Shown here piece by piece: positions 9,142-17,403 of a stretch of DNA of 64,000 bases (position 1 is the stretch's first letter; every line of letters starts with the position of its first letter). A program made the position numbers and the translations under genes. Origin of the DNA: an uncultured Acetatifactor sp. (GTDB taxonomy: Bacteria > Bacillota > Clostridia > Lachnospirales > Lachnospiraceae); the NCBI GenBank assembly GCA_934436435.1, contig CAKSAN010000004.1, forward strand, positions 144,173-208,172, read 5' to 3'. Under the pieces are notes generated by a model. That model did no database searches and was not told the origin of the DNA. It worked only from the letters and a program-made list of their open reading frames with translations.

Positions 9142-10779
9142 TTAATTCTCGTCGTCCTCGGTCTGGGCGGTGAATACAGTACGCTTTCTGGCCATTTCAT
9201 CGCTTGCCAGATACTCGTCGTAGGTAGTGATCTTGTCTACCAGACTGCCGTTCGGCAGGATCTCAATGATACGGTTGGCGGTGGTCTGTACGAACTGGTG
9301 GTCATGGCAGGAAAACAGTGCCACACCGGGGAACTTGATCAGACCGTTGTTCAGTGCGGTGATGGACTCCATATCCAGATGGTTCGTGGGTTCATCCAGG
9401 ATCAGGCAGTTGGCACCGCTGATCATCATCTTGGACAGCAGACAGCGGACCTTCTCACCACCGGAGAGGATACGAACCTTCTTTACACCGTCTTCTCCGG
9501 CGAACAGCATACGTCCCAGGAAACCGCGGACATAAGTGGCATCCTTCACGGGAGAGTAACCGGTCAGCCAGTCGGCAATGGTCAGATCATTGTCAAACTC
9601 TGCAGTATTGTCCTTCGGGAAGTAGGACTGGGAAGTGGTAACGCCCCACTTGTAGGTACCTTCGTCCGGCTCTATCTCACCGGCCAGAATCTGGAACAGT
9701 GTGGTCTTAGCCAGCTCGCAACTGCCTACGAAAGCCACCTTGTCTTCATGTCCCAGAGTAAAGGAAATGTCATTTAATACCTTTTCTCCGTTGATGGTCT
9801 TGGACAGATGCTCCACAGCCAGTACTTCGTTACCGATCTCACGCTCGGGACGGAAGTCGATATAGGGATATTTTCTGCTGGAAGGCTTAATATCATCCAG
9901 CTCAATTTTTTCCAGTGCACGTTTTCTGGAAGTAGCCTGTTTGGACTTGGAAGCGTTGGCGGAGAAACGGGAGATGAACTCCTGTAATTCCTTGATCTTT
10001 TCTTCCTTTTTCTTATTGGCTTCCTTCATCTGCTTGATCAGCAGCTGGCTGGACTCGTACCAGAAGTCGTAGTTACCGGCATACAGCTGGATCTTGCCGT
10101 AGTCGATGTCGGCGATCTGCGTACATACCTTGTTCAGAAAATAACGGTCATGGGAGACTACGATAACGGTATTCTCGAAATCGATCAGGAAATCCTCCAG
10201 CCATGCGATGGCATCCAGATCCAGATGGTTGGTAGGCTCGTCCAGCAGCAGGATGTCGGGGTTACCGAACAGTGCCTTCGCCAGCAGAACCTTCACCTTC
10301 AGGCTGCCGTCCAGATCCTTCATGAGAGAGTAGTGGAACTCGGTGCCAATGCCCAGACCATTTAACAGCATGGCAGCATTGGACTCTGCCTCCCAACCGT
10401 CCATCTCGGCGAATTCCGCTTCCAGTTCACTGGCACGGATACCGTCCTCGTCGCTGAAATCTTCCTTGGCATAGATGGCATCCTTTTCCTTCATGATCTG
10501 GAAGAGACGCTCGTTACCCATGATAACGGTATCCATAACCACGTTGTCATCGTATTTGAAATGATCCTGCTCCAACACGGAGAGACGCTGGCCGGGGGTG
10601 ATGACGATATCACCTTTGGTAGTGTCCAGCTGACCGGACAGAATCTTCAAAAAGGTGGATTTACCGGCACCGTTGGCTCCGATGAGGCCGTAACAGTTGC
10701 CCTCGGTAAACTTGATGTTGACATCTTCGAATAAAGCTTTCTTACCCACACGGTAAGTTACGTTGTTTGCACTGATCAT
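9142..10779 (-). CDS. ABC-F family ATPase (YbiT-like)
   Basis: A 545-residue soluble protein with two ABC ATPase domains and no membrane segments. The first Walker A is intact (GANGAGKS) with LLLDEPTNHLD as Walker B, but its signature motif is degenerate. The second domain has an intact LSGGEKVR signature and LILDEPTNHLD but an altered Walker A, GSCELAKT. Between them lies a basic linker (about residues 245-310, KSKQATSRKRALEK) typical of ABC-F proteins, which bind ribosomes and act in translation or antibiotic protection. The start at 10779 follows AGAGG by seven bases. A sigma-A-type promoter lies upstream. Which ABC-F subgroup it belongs to is uncertain. Confidence 0.88.
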   Translation of the reverse strand: MISANNVTYRVGKKALFEDVNIKFTEGNCYGLIGANGAGKSTFLKILSGQLDTTKGDIVITPGQRLSVLEQDHFKYDDNVVMDTVIMGNERLFQIMKEKDAIYAKEDFSDEDGIRASELEAEFAEMDGWEAESNAAMLLNGLGIGTEFHYSLMKDLDGSLKVKVLLAKALFGNPDILLLDEPTNHLDLDAIAWLEDFLIDFENTVIVVSHDRYFLNKVCTQIADIDYGKIQLYAGNYDFWYESSQLLIKQMKEANKKKEEKIKELQEFISRFSANASKSKQATSRKRALEKIELDDIKPSSRKYPYIDFRPEREIGNEVLAVEHLSKTINGEKVLNDISFTLGHEDKVAFVGSCELAKTTLFQILAGEIEPDEGTYKWGVTTSQSYFPKDNTAEFDNDLTIADWLTGYSPVKDATYVRGFLGRMLFAGEDGVKKVRILSGGEKVRCLLSKMMISGANCLILDEPTNHLDMESITALNNGLIKFPGVALFSCHDHQFVQTTANRIIEILPNGSLVDKITTYDEYLASDEMARKRTVFTAQTEDDEN

Positions 10780-10833
10780 TCTTAAACCTCTTGTTATTCT
10801 TCTTATTAAATGTGTTACAAAGCCACCCTTACC

Positions 10834-10861
10834 ATTATACATAAAGTAACGCATATTTCAA
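10834..10861 (-). promoter_or_regulatory. sigma-A-type promoter of the ABC-F gene
   Basis: On the minus strand TTGAAA is followed after 16 bases by TATAAT, about 55 bases upstream of the start codon. Match by eye. Confidence 0.6.
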
Positions 10862-10986
10862 GGAAAATATGCAAGAATTCGGTATTTCCGGGCCCGAAAA
10901 GTGCCGGAAGAAACTGTGCCTGAGGCGGAGGGCGGAAAAAGCTCTCGATGCGGGAGGAAAATTTACCTTGATTTTACTTACGGAGA

Positions 10987-11015
10987 TTGCGTGGAGCATT
11001 TCCCTCTGATAAAAT
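10987..11015 (+). promoter_or_regulatory. promoter of the MFS transporter gene
   Basis: TTGCGT and TAAAAT separated by 17 bases, 27 bases upstream of the start codon. Match by eye. Confidence 0.55.
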
Positions 11016-11042
11016 GGAACTATCAACTTGGGAGGTTTTCTT

Positions 11043-12458
11043 ATGGAGACAAAATTAAACTACAAAAGAACATTTCTGATCGGCCTGGCTTTTCTTAGCA
11101 TCTGCTCCTTCTGGCAGATGTATGACAATATCATTCCGCTGATCTTACAGAACACCTATCATCTGGGAGAGACCATGACGGGAGCGGTCATGGCACTGGA
11201 CAATGTGCTGGCCATCTTCCTGCTGCCGGTATTCGGTACGCTGTCGGACAAAGTACATACGAAGCTGGGCAGAAGAATGCCCTTTATCGTGGTGGGGACG
11301 ATCCTGGCGGTAATCTTCATGATGCTGCTGCCGATGATCGACAATGCGGAAAAGGCAAGATGGAGCACCGGAGAATCCTTCAGTAACCAGGTCTTCTTTT
11401 TAGGCGTGTTGTTCCTCACCCTGGTGTCTATGGGACTGTACCGTTCTCCGGCGGTGGCACTGATGCCGGATGTGACACCCAACCACCTGCGCAGCCGTGC
11501 CAATGCGGTGATTAACCTTATGGGAGCCGTAGGCGGTGTCTATTCCCTAATCATGATCAAGGTTCTGGTGGGAAAAGGGGAAACACCGGATTACCTGCCG
11601 TTGTTTGCCAGCATTGCCGCAGTTATGGCCATCGCCGTGGGAATCCTGGTGATTACCATCCGGGAAAATAAGCTGCGGGAAGAAGTCGAGAAAGCAGAGG
11701 CCGCAAGTGCAGAAAGCATAGAAGAAAAAGCAATGTCTGCGGGAGTGGAAGCGGCCGGGGAGATCGAGGCGGTGGGAGATACCATAGAAGCAAAGACTTC
11801 CGACAGTAAACAGCAGACCGCAAAGACTGAAAACGCCAAGGGTATGCCCAAGGATGTGAAGCGCAGTATGTACTTTATGCTGGCTTCCATCTTCTTATGG
11901 TTTACCGCCTATAATGCTGTGACCACAGCCTTTTCCCGTTATACGAAGGTGGTGTGGAAGATGGAGGGCGGAAGCTTCGCCAACTGTCTGATGGTGGCTA
12001 CGGTGGCAGCCATTTTAAGTTATATCCCCATCGGAAATATTTCTGCGAAGATCGGCCGCAAGAAGACGATCATGGGCGGTGTCCTGCTGATGGCAGCCTG
12101 CTACGGAGCTGCTATTTTTGCCAGAGAGTATCACCCCATCGTCAATCTGGCGTTCGCGCTGATCGGCGTGGCATGGGCAGCCATCAACGTGAATTCCTAC
12201 CCGATGATCGTGGCCATGAGCAGCGGCAGCGATGTGGGTAAATTCACCGGAACCTATTATACATTTTCCATGGCGGCGCAGATCCTGACCCCGGTATTGT
12301 CCGGATTTTTGTTGGAGAAGGTGTCCTACAACACCCTGTTCCCCTATGCCCTGTTCTTCTCCCTGCTGGCATTCCTGACCATGACCCAGGTACGTCACGG
12401 CGATGTGAAGCCCCAGAAGAAGGAGAACATTCTGGAGAACTTTGATGTGGACGATTAA
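11043..12458 (+). CDS. MFS transporter, sugar:cation symporter type
   Basis: A 471-residue, 12-helix major facilitator protein. The loop after helix 2 has GTLSDKVHTKLGRRMPFI, close to the GxLsDr/k..GrRrP motif of SLC45/sucrose:H+ and glycoside-pentoside-hexuronide carriers. Helices 1-6 and 7-12 are separated by an unusually long hydrophilic loop (about residues 215-275), rich in Ala, Glu and Ser and ending with a basic stretch. The start at 11043 has GGGAGG seven bases upstream. It is probably an inner-membrane uptake carrier for a di- or oligosaccharide; the substrate is unknown. It stands alone between the divergent ABC-F gene and a GDPD gene. Confidence 0.82.
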   Translation: METKLNYKRTFLIGLAFLSICSFWQMYDNIIPLILQNTYHLGETMTGAVMALDNVLAIFLLPVFGTLSDKVHTKLGRRMPFIVVGTILAVIFMMLLPMIDNAEKARWSTGESFSNQVFFLGVLFLTLVSMGLYRSPAVALMPDVTPNHLRSRANAVINLMGAVGGVYSLIMIKVLVGKGETPDYLPLFASIAAVMAIAVGILVITIRENKLREEVEKAEAASAESIEEKAMSAGVEAAGEIEAVGDTIEAKTSDSKQQTAKTENAKGMPKDVKRSMYFMLASIFLWFTAYNAVTTAFSRYTKVVWKMEGGSFANCLMVATVAAILSYIPIGNISAKIGRKKTIMGGVLLMAACYGAAIFAREYHPIVNLAFALIGVAWAAINVNSYPMIVAMSSGSDVGKFTGTYYTFSMAAQILTPVLSGFLLEKVSYNTLFPYALFFSLLAFLTMTQVRHGDVKPQKKENILENFDVDD

Positions 12459-12534
12459 TGAAATCGACGATAAAACGTAAGAAAATATTTAGAAATACCT
12501 ACTTGAAAATTGCAGAGCAGTGGATTAAAGTAAA

Positions 12535-12581
12535 ATGCAGCAGCTTTTCGCAGATAATAAAAGGGAGCGGAAATGCTGCAT
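12535..12581. repeat. inverted repeat between MFS and GDPD genes
   Basis: Eight-base arms ATGCAGCA/TGCTGCAT are extended by a second imperfect stem (TTTTCGC/GCGGAAA). No T-run follows, so its role as a terminator is doubtful; it lies 33 bases before the next start codon. Confidence 0.4.
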
Positions 12582-12614
12582 GCGAATGAAAACATAAGAT
12601 AGAAGGTTAAAGCA

Positions 12615-13445
12615 ATGAATATTTTAGGAATGATAGTGCTCTGTATTTTGATTCTGGCGATCCTTTACTTCCTCATGATCATGCCCCGGGTGGCACACAA
12701 GCCGGATACAGCCCCCTTTAAAGAATGGCTCTACGCCCACAGAGGCCTGCACGACAATGCCACAGAGGCACCTGAGAATTCCATGGCGGCATTCCGTAAG
12801 GCCGTGGAGGCTGGCTTCGGCATTGAACTGGACATTCAGCTGACGAAGGACAAGATCCCGGTGGTGTTCCATGATTTTACCCTGAAAAGGATCTGTGGCG
12901 GCGAAGGCAAAATATGTGATTATACTTATGAGGAATTGCAGCAGTTCCACCTGTGTGGTTCCACGGAGAAGATTCCAAAGTTTGCGGATGTGCTGGAGAT
13001 GGTGAACGGAAAAGTACCTCTGATCGTGGAATTCAAGATTGAGCGTGCGGATCTGTCCCTGTGTCCCATTGCGGATAAGATGCTGCGGGCTTACAAGGGA
13101 ATGTACTGTATGGAATCCTTCAATCCGCTGGGAGTGCGGTGGTATCGGAAGAACCATCCGGATCTGGTGCGTGGCCAGTTGTCCGATGCCTTCCTGAAGG
13201 AAGGAGAGTATGTGGGCGTTTTGTATTTTGTCCTGCAGAATTTACTGTTGAATTTCGTGACCAGGCCGGATTTTGTGGCATACAACCATCATTATCCCGG
13301 GATCCTGTCCCGGAAGCTTTGCAGAAGGCTGTACCATAATACGGCGGCTGCCTGGACCATCAAGAGCCAGAAGGAGTTGGATGAAGCAAGAAAGCATTTC
13401 GACATTTTCATCTTTGACAGCTTCGTACCAGAAGCAAGAAGATAG
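12615..13445 (+). CDS. glycerophosphodiester phosphodiesterase family protein
   Basis: A 276-residue protein with one N-terminal membrane helix (about residues 3-23) and a GDPD TIM barrel. The active-site histidine motif YAHRGLHDNATEAPENS (residues 41-57), the metal acids in GIELDIQLTKDKIPVVFHD and the VEFKIE strand are all present. The family hydrolyses glycerophosphodiesters from phospholipid or teichoic acid turnover to glycerol 3-phosphate and an alcohol. The N-terminal anchor suggests a membrane-bound position, but which face the catalytic domain occupies is not certain. It is followed by a strong terminator. Confidence 0.88.
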   Translation: MNILGMIVLCILILAILYFLMIMPRVAHKPDTAPFKEWLYAHRGLHDNATEAPENSMAAFRKAVEAGFGIELDIQLTKDKIPVVFHDFTLKRICGGEGKICDYTYEELQQFHLCGSTEKIPKFADVLEMVNGKVPLIVEFKIERADLSLCPIADKMLRAYKGMYCMESFNPLGVRWYRKNHPDLVRGQLSDAFLKEGEYVGVLYFVLQNLLLNFVTRPDFVAYNHHYPGILSRKLCRRLYHNTAAAWTIKSQKELDEARKHFDIFIFDSFVPEARR

Positions 13446-13464
13446 ACGATACGCAATATAATAT

Positions 13465-13504
13465 AAAACGGCCGGTTCCGGATACCTCGGAAAACGGCCG
13501 TTTT
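13465..13504. terminator. bidirectional terminator between GDPD gene and mntP
   Basis: A perfect 10-bp stem AAAACGGCCG/CGGCCGTTTT with a 20-base loop, A-run and T-run on either side, between convergent genes. Confidence 0.85.
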
Positions 13505-13517
13505 TGCAAACTAAAAT

Positions 13518-14081
13518 TTATCCCAGAAAGCCCAGATGCTCCAACAGGATCTTGATGCCCATAAGGATCAGGATGACACCACCGGCGATCTCGGCCTTGG
13601 CCTTGTAGCGCAGTCCGAAGACATTGCCGACCTTTACACCGACCATGGAGAGGATCAGGGTGGTCATGCCGATGAAAAGCACTGCGGCGATGATATTAAC
13701 CTGTAGGAAAGCGAAGGTGACACCTACGGCCAGAGCATCGATGCTGGTGGCAACGGCCAACAGGAACATGGTCTTCATATCCAGTGCTGCGGTGGCGTGC
13801 TCCTCTTCCTTGGACAGCGCCTCTTTGATCATGGAAGCGCCAATGATGCCCAACAGAACGAAAGCGATCCAGTGGTCGATAGCGGTGATGAAACGTTCGA
13901 ACTGACTGCCGAGAATGTAACCGATGGTAGGCATCAACGCCTGGAAACCGCCGAACCACAGGCCTACGATACCGGCCTTTTTCAGGGTGACACGATCCAT
14001 GGCCAGACCCTTGCAGATTGAGACGGCGAAAGCATCCATAGACAATCCTACGGCAAGAATAAATAAACTGAGCAGATCCAT
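13518..14081 (-). CDS. mntP: manganese efflux pump MntP
   Basis: A 187-residue protein of six membrane helices in two repeats. Each repeat carries the acidic motif typical of Mnt[13 protein letters not shown] in helix 1 and [12 protein letters not shown] in helix 4. MntP exports Mn2+ across the cytoplasmic membrane. The 5' leader contains a yybP-ykoY (Mn2+) riboswitch and a terminator that shares one strand with the riboswitch P1 stem, which strongly supports the substrate. Length matches the family. Confidence 0.93.
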   Translation of the reverse strand: MDLLSLFILAVGLSMDAFAVSICKGLAMDRVTLKKAGIVGLWFGGFQALMPTIGYILGSQFERFITAIDHWIAFVLLGIIGASMIKEALSKEEEHATAALDMKTMFLLAVATSIDALAVGVTFAFLQVNIIAAVLFIGMTTLILSMVGVKVGNVFGLRYKAKAEIAGGVILILMGIKILLEHLGFLG

Positions 14082-14118
14082 TTCTAAGTTCCTCTCTTTC
14101 GTGTTTGTTTTGTCTCAC

Positions 14119-14171
14119 AAAAAAACTCACAGACAATGAAAGCGAAACGGTTCGTTTCCATTGTCTATGAG
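14119..14171 (-). terminator. riboswitch expression platform: terminator of the mntP leader
   Basis: On the minus strand a long stem (13 bp with one G-U, 14159-14171 with 14126-14138) is followed by seven Ts. Its 5' strand is also the 3' strand of the riboswitch P1 stem, so P1 and the terminator exclude each other: metal-bound P1 should allow read-through into mntP. Confidence 0.85.
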
Positions 14172-14282
14172 TCTCATTATCACAATCTCTGCTTAGAAGA
14201 TACCAGATGCATGCATCATTATGTTGATATCTCCACAGCCTTACCTTACCATAGATGCGGCTGCCAACTACTCCCTCATAGA
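14164..14282 (-). promoter_or_regulatory. yybP-ykoY manganese riboswitch
   Basis: The minus strand shows GAGGGAGTAG just after the 5' strand of P1 and ATCAACATAATG further on, the two conserved internal-loop sequences of this class, and ends with TGAGAC just before the 3' strand. P1 pairs TCTATGAG (14275-14282) with CTCATAGA (14164-14171) perfectly. The class binds Mn2+ and activates Mn exporters; here it precedes mntP. Confidence 0.88.
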
Positions 14283-14397
14283 GTATTCTATGAATTTTCT
14301 TATGACGTGAAAACAATAGTATATTATTTGAGAAAAAAAGTCAATAACAAAATGGTAAATTGTTGAAAATTAATGTGCGACAGAACGGATTTCGGGC

Positions 14398-14426
14398 AAA
14401 AAAAGATCAGCCCCGCGGGACTGACC
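14398..14426 (-). terminator. terminator of the cold-shock gene
   Basis: A nine-base-pair G/C-rich stem (two wobbles, loop of four) followed on the minus strand by a run of seven Ts, 20 bases after the stop codon. Confidence 0.85.
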
Positions 14427-14445
14427 TTTTCGGTTGCTCTTGTTA

Positions 14446-14661
14446 TTAAGCTACAACAGTAACGTTGGTAGCACGGATCTTGCTGCTGTTCTGAGGATCG
14501 CACTCGGTATCGAAAGTTACCTTCTGGCCCTCTTCCAGAGACTTGAAACCATCAGCATTGATTGCGGAAAAGTGTACGAATACTTCCTCACCGTTAGCAT
14601 CGTTGGTGATGAAACCGTAACCCTTCTGAGCGTTGAACCACTTAACTGTACCGTTATTCAT
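14446..14661 (-). CDS. cold-shock domain protein (Csp)
   Basis: A 71-residue single-domain protein with both RNA-binding motifs: KGYGFIT (RNP1) and VFVHFSAI (RNP2). It is the usual length for a bacterial CspA/CspB-type RNA chaperone. A strong ribosome-binding site (GGAGG on the minus strand) precedes the ATG. It has a ~150-nt 5' leader with a 16-bp hairpin, consistent with post-transcriptional control as in other csp genes. Function by family: it binds single-stranded RNA and prevents secondary structure. Confidence 0.95.
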   Translation of the reverse strand: MNNGTVKWFNAQKGYGFITNDANGEEVFVHFSAINADGFKSLEEGQKVTFDTECDPQNSSKIRATNVTVVA

Positions 14662-14733
14662 TATTGGTACCTCCTTTAATAATTCAGGCTTTGCCTGATC
14701 CTTTTGATGATTCTAAAACGTAGGACAAAAAAA

Positions 14734-14790
14734 TCACATATTTTTGTAAAGCATCCGTGAAAAGTAACAATGTCTTACAAAAATATGTGA
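14734..14790 (-). promoter_or_regulatory. 16-bp hairpin in the csp 5' leader
   Basis: Perfect inverted repeat (14734-14749 with 14775-14790, 25-base loop), A/T-rich, between the promoter and the ribosome-binding site. It would be in the leader RNA and could be temperature-responsive; that role is inference. Confidence 0.6.
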
Positions 14791-14821
14791 GATCAATGAC
14801 TTTCATTTAGAATACGGTTAG

Positions 14822-14851
14822 AGTATACCATTGTATTTATCGAAATGTCAA
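14822..14851 (-). promoter_or_regulatory. promoter of the cold-shock gene
   Basis: On the minus strand TTGACA and TATACT are separated by 18 bases, placing the transcript start about 150 nt before the start codon. Confidence 0.7.
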
Positions 14852-14931
14852 TAATTATCTTTGAATTTTAGGCCTATTTTACTACGGGAAAGACATATGA
14901 TTTTAAGAGTGACGGAAAGCGGAGAAAGACA

Positions 14932-15771
14932 ATGGATCTTAAGTTTTTATGGAAGGTATTGCAGGGGGCACTGATCGGTCTGGGAGCGGTATTGCCGGGG
15001 ATCTCCGGCGGGGTTTTAAGCGTGGTGTTCGGGGTCTATCGGCCCATTATGGAACTGCTGGCGGATCCGGTACATAAGTGGAGGACACATCTGCCGGGAT
15101 TGTTCCCCTACATGATCGGTTCCGCTGCGGGATTCCTGGGGGTGGCGAATCTACTGGCTTATGTCCTGGAGACTTACCCGGATCCTTCGGTCTGTGTATT
15201 TGTGGGACTGATCTGCGGGATGCTGCCCTCGCTGTGGCGGGAGGCAGGAGAACAGGGCAGGAACCGGGGAAATGTGATTGTCTCCGGAGTGACATTTACG
15301 GCAATGCTTATGTTACTGTGCCTGCTTCAGAACCCCCGGGCGGCGGTGAAACCGGGGATCGGCAGCTATCTGTTCTGCGGATTTGCTTTTGCCCTGTCGG
15401 TGATCGCTCCCGGCATGAGTTTTTCCACGTTGCTGATGCCCTTAGGCCTGTATACCCCTTTTGTGGAGGGCATCGGCCATATCCGGCCTGAGATTCTGAT
15501 TCCCGGCATGATCGGCTGTGGGGTGACTTTTGTGTGTCTGGCGAAATTGGTGAACCGTCTGTTTGAAAAACATTATGCGGTGATGTTTCATGGGATTTTC
15601 GGCATTATCGGTGCGGCCACGGTGATGACCGTCCCCTGGGGCAGCTTTGCGGCATCTCCGGAAGGAGCATCCCGGAATCTGTTCTGCATGGCGGCTGGAA
15701 TCACAGCGGCGCTACTTTTGGAAGTTATGAATGAAAAAATGGCATGTTTTTCCGAAAATGAGACAGAATAA
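14932..15771 (+). CDS. DUF368 family membrane protein (polyprenyl-phosphate carrier type)
   Basis: A 279-residue polytopic protein (about eight helices). The N-terminus has GLGAVLPGISGGVLSVVFG and the second half VIAPGMSFSTLLMPLGLY, the paired PG(I/M)S motifs of DUF368. DUF368 proteins (PopT) have been implicated in recycling undecaprenyl phosphate across the membrane for cell-wall synthesis; applying that role here is by family. The gene starts 11 bases after a GGAGA site and is followed 39 bases later by the EIIA-like gene, likely in the same transcript. Confidence 0.85.
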   Translation: MDLKFLWKVLQGALIGLGAVLPGISGGVLSVVFGVYRPIMELLADPVHKWRTHLPGLFPYMIGSAAGFLGVANLLAYVLETYPDPSVCVFVGLICGMLPSLWREAGEQGRNRGNVIVSGVTFTAMLMLLCLLQNPRAAVKPGIGSYLFCGFAFALSVIAPGMSFSTLLMPLGLYTPFVEGIGHIRPEILIPGMIGCGVTFVCLAKLVNRLFEKHYAVMFHGIFGIIGAATVMTVPWGSFAASPEGASRNLFCMAAGITAALLLEVMNEKMACFSENETE

Positions 15772-15810
15772 GGAGCAGGATCCTTAACATGGAAAAAGGA
15801 AGGTAGAAAC

Positions 15811-16449
15811 ATGCAGATGTATGACGTGGTGGCAACGGGGGTGCTGGGACTTCTGGTCGGATTCTGGTCCGGCAGGAGTCTCCGGTGGAAAATGGAAGAA
15901 ACGGAAGAGACCGGGGAGAACCGGGAAGAGAGGAAAATAACCACAGCCAGACAGCTGGTGAGGGAAGGTACCACCATAGGAAGTCCGGTGAACGGAGAGA
16001 TCCGAAAGGATGCGGGAGAGGAACAGGAGGCCGCGGAGATGAGAGCGGGGCGTATCAGCATCCTGCCGGAGGACGGAAGGGTCTATGCGCCCACAGCGGG
16101 AAAAGTGTTAAAACTGTATCCCATGGGAAACCGGATCCGTTTCCGCACGGACAGCGGACTGGAACTGTTGTTAAATATCTGCAAAGACCGGGAAGAACTG
16201 CACAGTGCTTATTACCACTGTAATGTCCTGCAAAATGAGATCGTGCGCAAGGGGAAACTGCTGGTGGAATTCGATCAGGAAGGGCTGGCGAAGGAAGGTG
16301 TAGATACGGCGGTGACGGTGGAAATGTGTCAGTCACCGGAAGCGAAACAGATCGTCAGCACATGGAAGGATTATATCCGGGCGGGAGAGGAACTGCTGTG
16401 GGTACAGCGCGCAGGGAGGAATCAAGAGGATTCCGTCTGCCTGCGGTAA
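15811..16449 (+). CDS. membrane-anchored EIIA(Glc)-like protein lacking catalytic histidines
   Basis: A 212-residue protein with one N-terminal membrane helix (about residues 5-21), a charged linker (22-75) and a glucose-type EIIA fold (about 76-200). The EIIA strand order is clear: DGRVYAPTAGKVLKLYP, TDSGLELLLNI, VRKGKLLVEFD. In phosphotransferase EIIA proteins the active histidine lies in ELLxHxGID and a second one in xNHAxxx; here these positions read ELLLNICKD (Asn) and GNRIRF (Arg). It should therefore not be phosphorylated by HPr in the usual way. A regulatory or structural role at the membrane is an inference. It overlaps the convergent AraC gene by 28 bases. Confidence 0.78.
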   Translation: MQMYDVVATGVLGLLVGFWSGRSLRWKMEETEETGENREERKITTARQLVREGTTIGSPVNGEIRKDAGEEQEAAEMRAGRISILPEDGRVYAPTAGKVLKLYPMGNRIRFRTDSGLELLLNICKDREELHSAYYHCNVLQNEIVRKGKLLVEFDQEGLAKEGVDTAVTVEMCQSPEAKQIVSTWKDYIRAGEELLWVQRAGRNQEDSVCLR

Positions 16450-17237
16450 GCTCCCGGAGTGGTGTGGTAAGCGTCCTGAAAGGCACGGAAAAAAGTGCGG
16501 GAGCTTCCAAAGCCGGCATCCAGTGCAATCTGTGTCACGGACAGTTCTGTGGACAGCAGAAGATCTCTGGCATAGTCCAGTCTTCTGGAATTCACATAAT
16601 CCGGAAAAGAGGTGTGAAGCTTCTCGGTGAAGATCCTTGAGAGGACAAAACGGCTGACACCGAATTCTTTTGAAAGACTTTCCAGAGACAATTCTTCCGT
16701 ATAGTGGGCGTCCAGATAGAGAAGCAGCCTTTGCTCCAGTTCCAGATCTTCCGTGCTTTTCCGGGGCTGCAGGGGCAGGAGCGGCAGCAGATCCGCCAAC
16801 AGGAGCGTGAGATACCCTTCCGCATAGACCTGCACATCGGAAGGCGTCGGGCGATCCTTTTCCATGGCAGAGGCCAGACCTTCGAGACCATGCAGGGCAA
16901 TGCGGCTGTGCTCCGAGAGGGAGGAAGTTGCAAAGTCATTGCGGGCAGGTTTTTTGTTCTGGAAAAAATGACGGAAGGAATGGCAGAAATCCGGCTCGAA
17001 GATACAGAGCAGATTCTGACCGGGTTCCACATGCTTTAAGCCGTGCATCTGGTTCGGAAAGACCAGAACCCCCTGACCGGGCTTCAGGGAAAAATCCTGC
17101 TGCTCCACGGTGACGGTGGTGGAACCGCTCAAGACATAGATCAGCTCCAGCTGTCTGTGAAGATGGACGGCGTAAGGGTTATTTTTGGACAAATATAAGT
17201 AGAGCTGTTCCTGACGGTTCTGGTAAAAGAAACTCAA
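16422..17237 (-). CDS. AraC family transcriptional regulator
   Basis: A 271-residue regulator with an N-terminal cupin-like sensor domain (about 20-120, HLHRQLELIYVLSG and PGQGVLVFPNQMHG) and a C-terminal double helix-turn-helix (about 165-265). The second HTH carries IALDAGFGSSRTFFRAFQ and TPGAYR, the AraC signature. It starts with TTG at 17237, eight bases after AGGAGG; an upstream TTG at 17255 would place the Shine-Dalgarno inside the gene. It is divergent from the GH43 xylosidase gene, so that gene is its likeliest target, with a plant-cell-wall sugar as inducer. The target is inferred from position. Confidence 0.88.
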   Translation of the reverse strand: MSFFYQNRQEQLYLYLSKNNPYAVHLHRQLELIYVLSGSTTVTVEQQDFSLKPGQGVLVFPNQMHGLKHVEPGQNLLCIFEPDFCHSFRHFFQNKKPARNDFATSSLSEHSRIALHGLEGLASAMEKDRPTPSDVQVYAEGYLTLLLADLLPLLPLQPRKSTEDLELEQRLLLYLDAHYTEELSLESLSKEFGVSRFVLSRIFTEKLHTSFPDYVNSRRLDYARDLLLSTELSVTQIALDAGFGSSRTFFRAFQDAYHTTPGAYRRQTESS

Positions 17238-17345
17238 AGCGATTCCCTCCTGCAACTTTTGTCACTATTATGACATTTATAGCCGGTAAATGCAAGAATT
17301 GACACAAACTAATGGGAAAATGGCACGCGATACAGAGAAACATCT

Positions 17346-17353
17346 GCTATACT
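17346..17353 (+). promoter_or_regulatory. extended -10 promoter of the GH43 gene
   Basis: TGCTATACT fits an extended -10 element (TGnTATAAT) and no good -35 lies at the right distance, which fits a promoter dependent on the divergent AraC activator. Confidence 0.45.
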
Positions 17354-17403
17354 GTGCTTACAAAATACAAAACGGCGGCAAAAGGCTGCAGAATGGAGAA
17401 CTT

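Noticed and set aside
17299..17327. TTGACA at 17299 as -35 of the GH43 promoter
   Set aside because: No acceptable -10 lies 16-18 bases downstream (the sequence is GGCACG); the extended -10 at 17346 is a better candidate.
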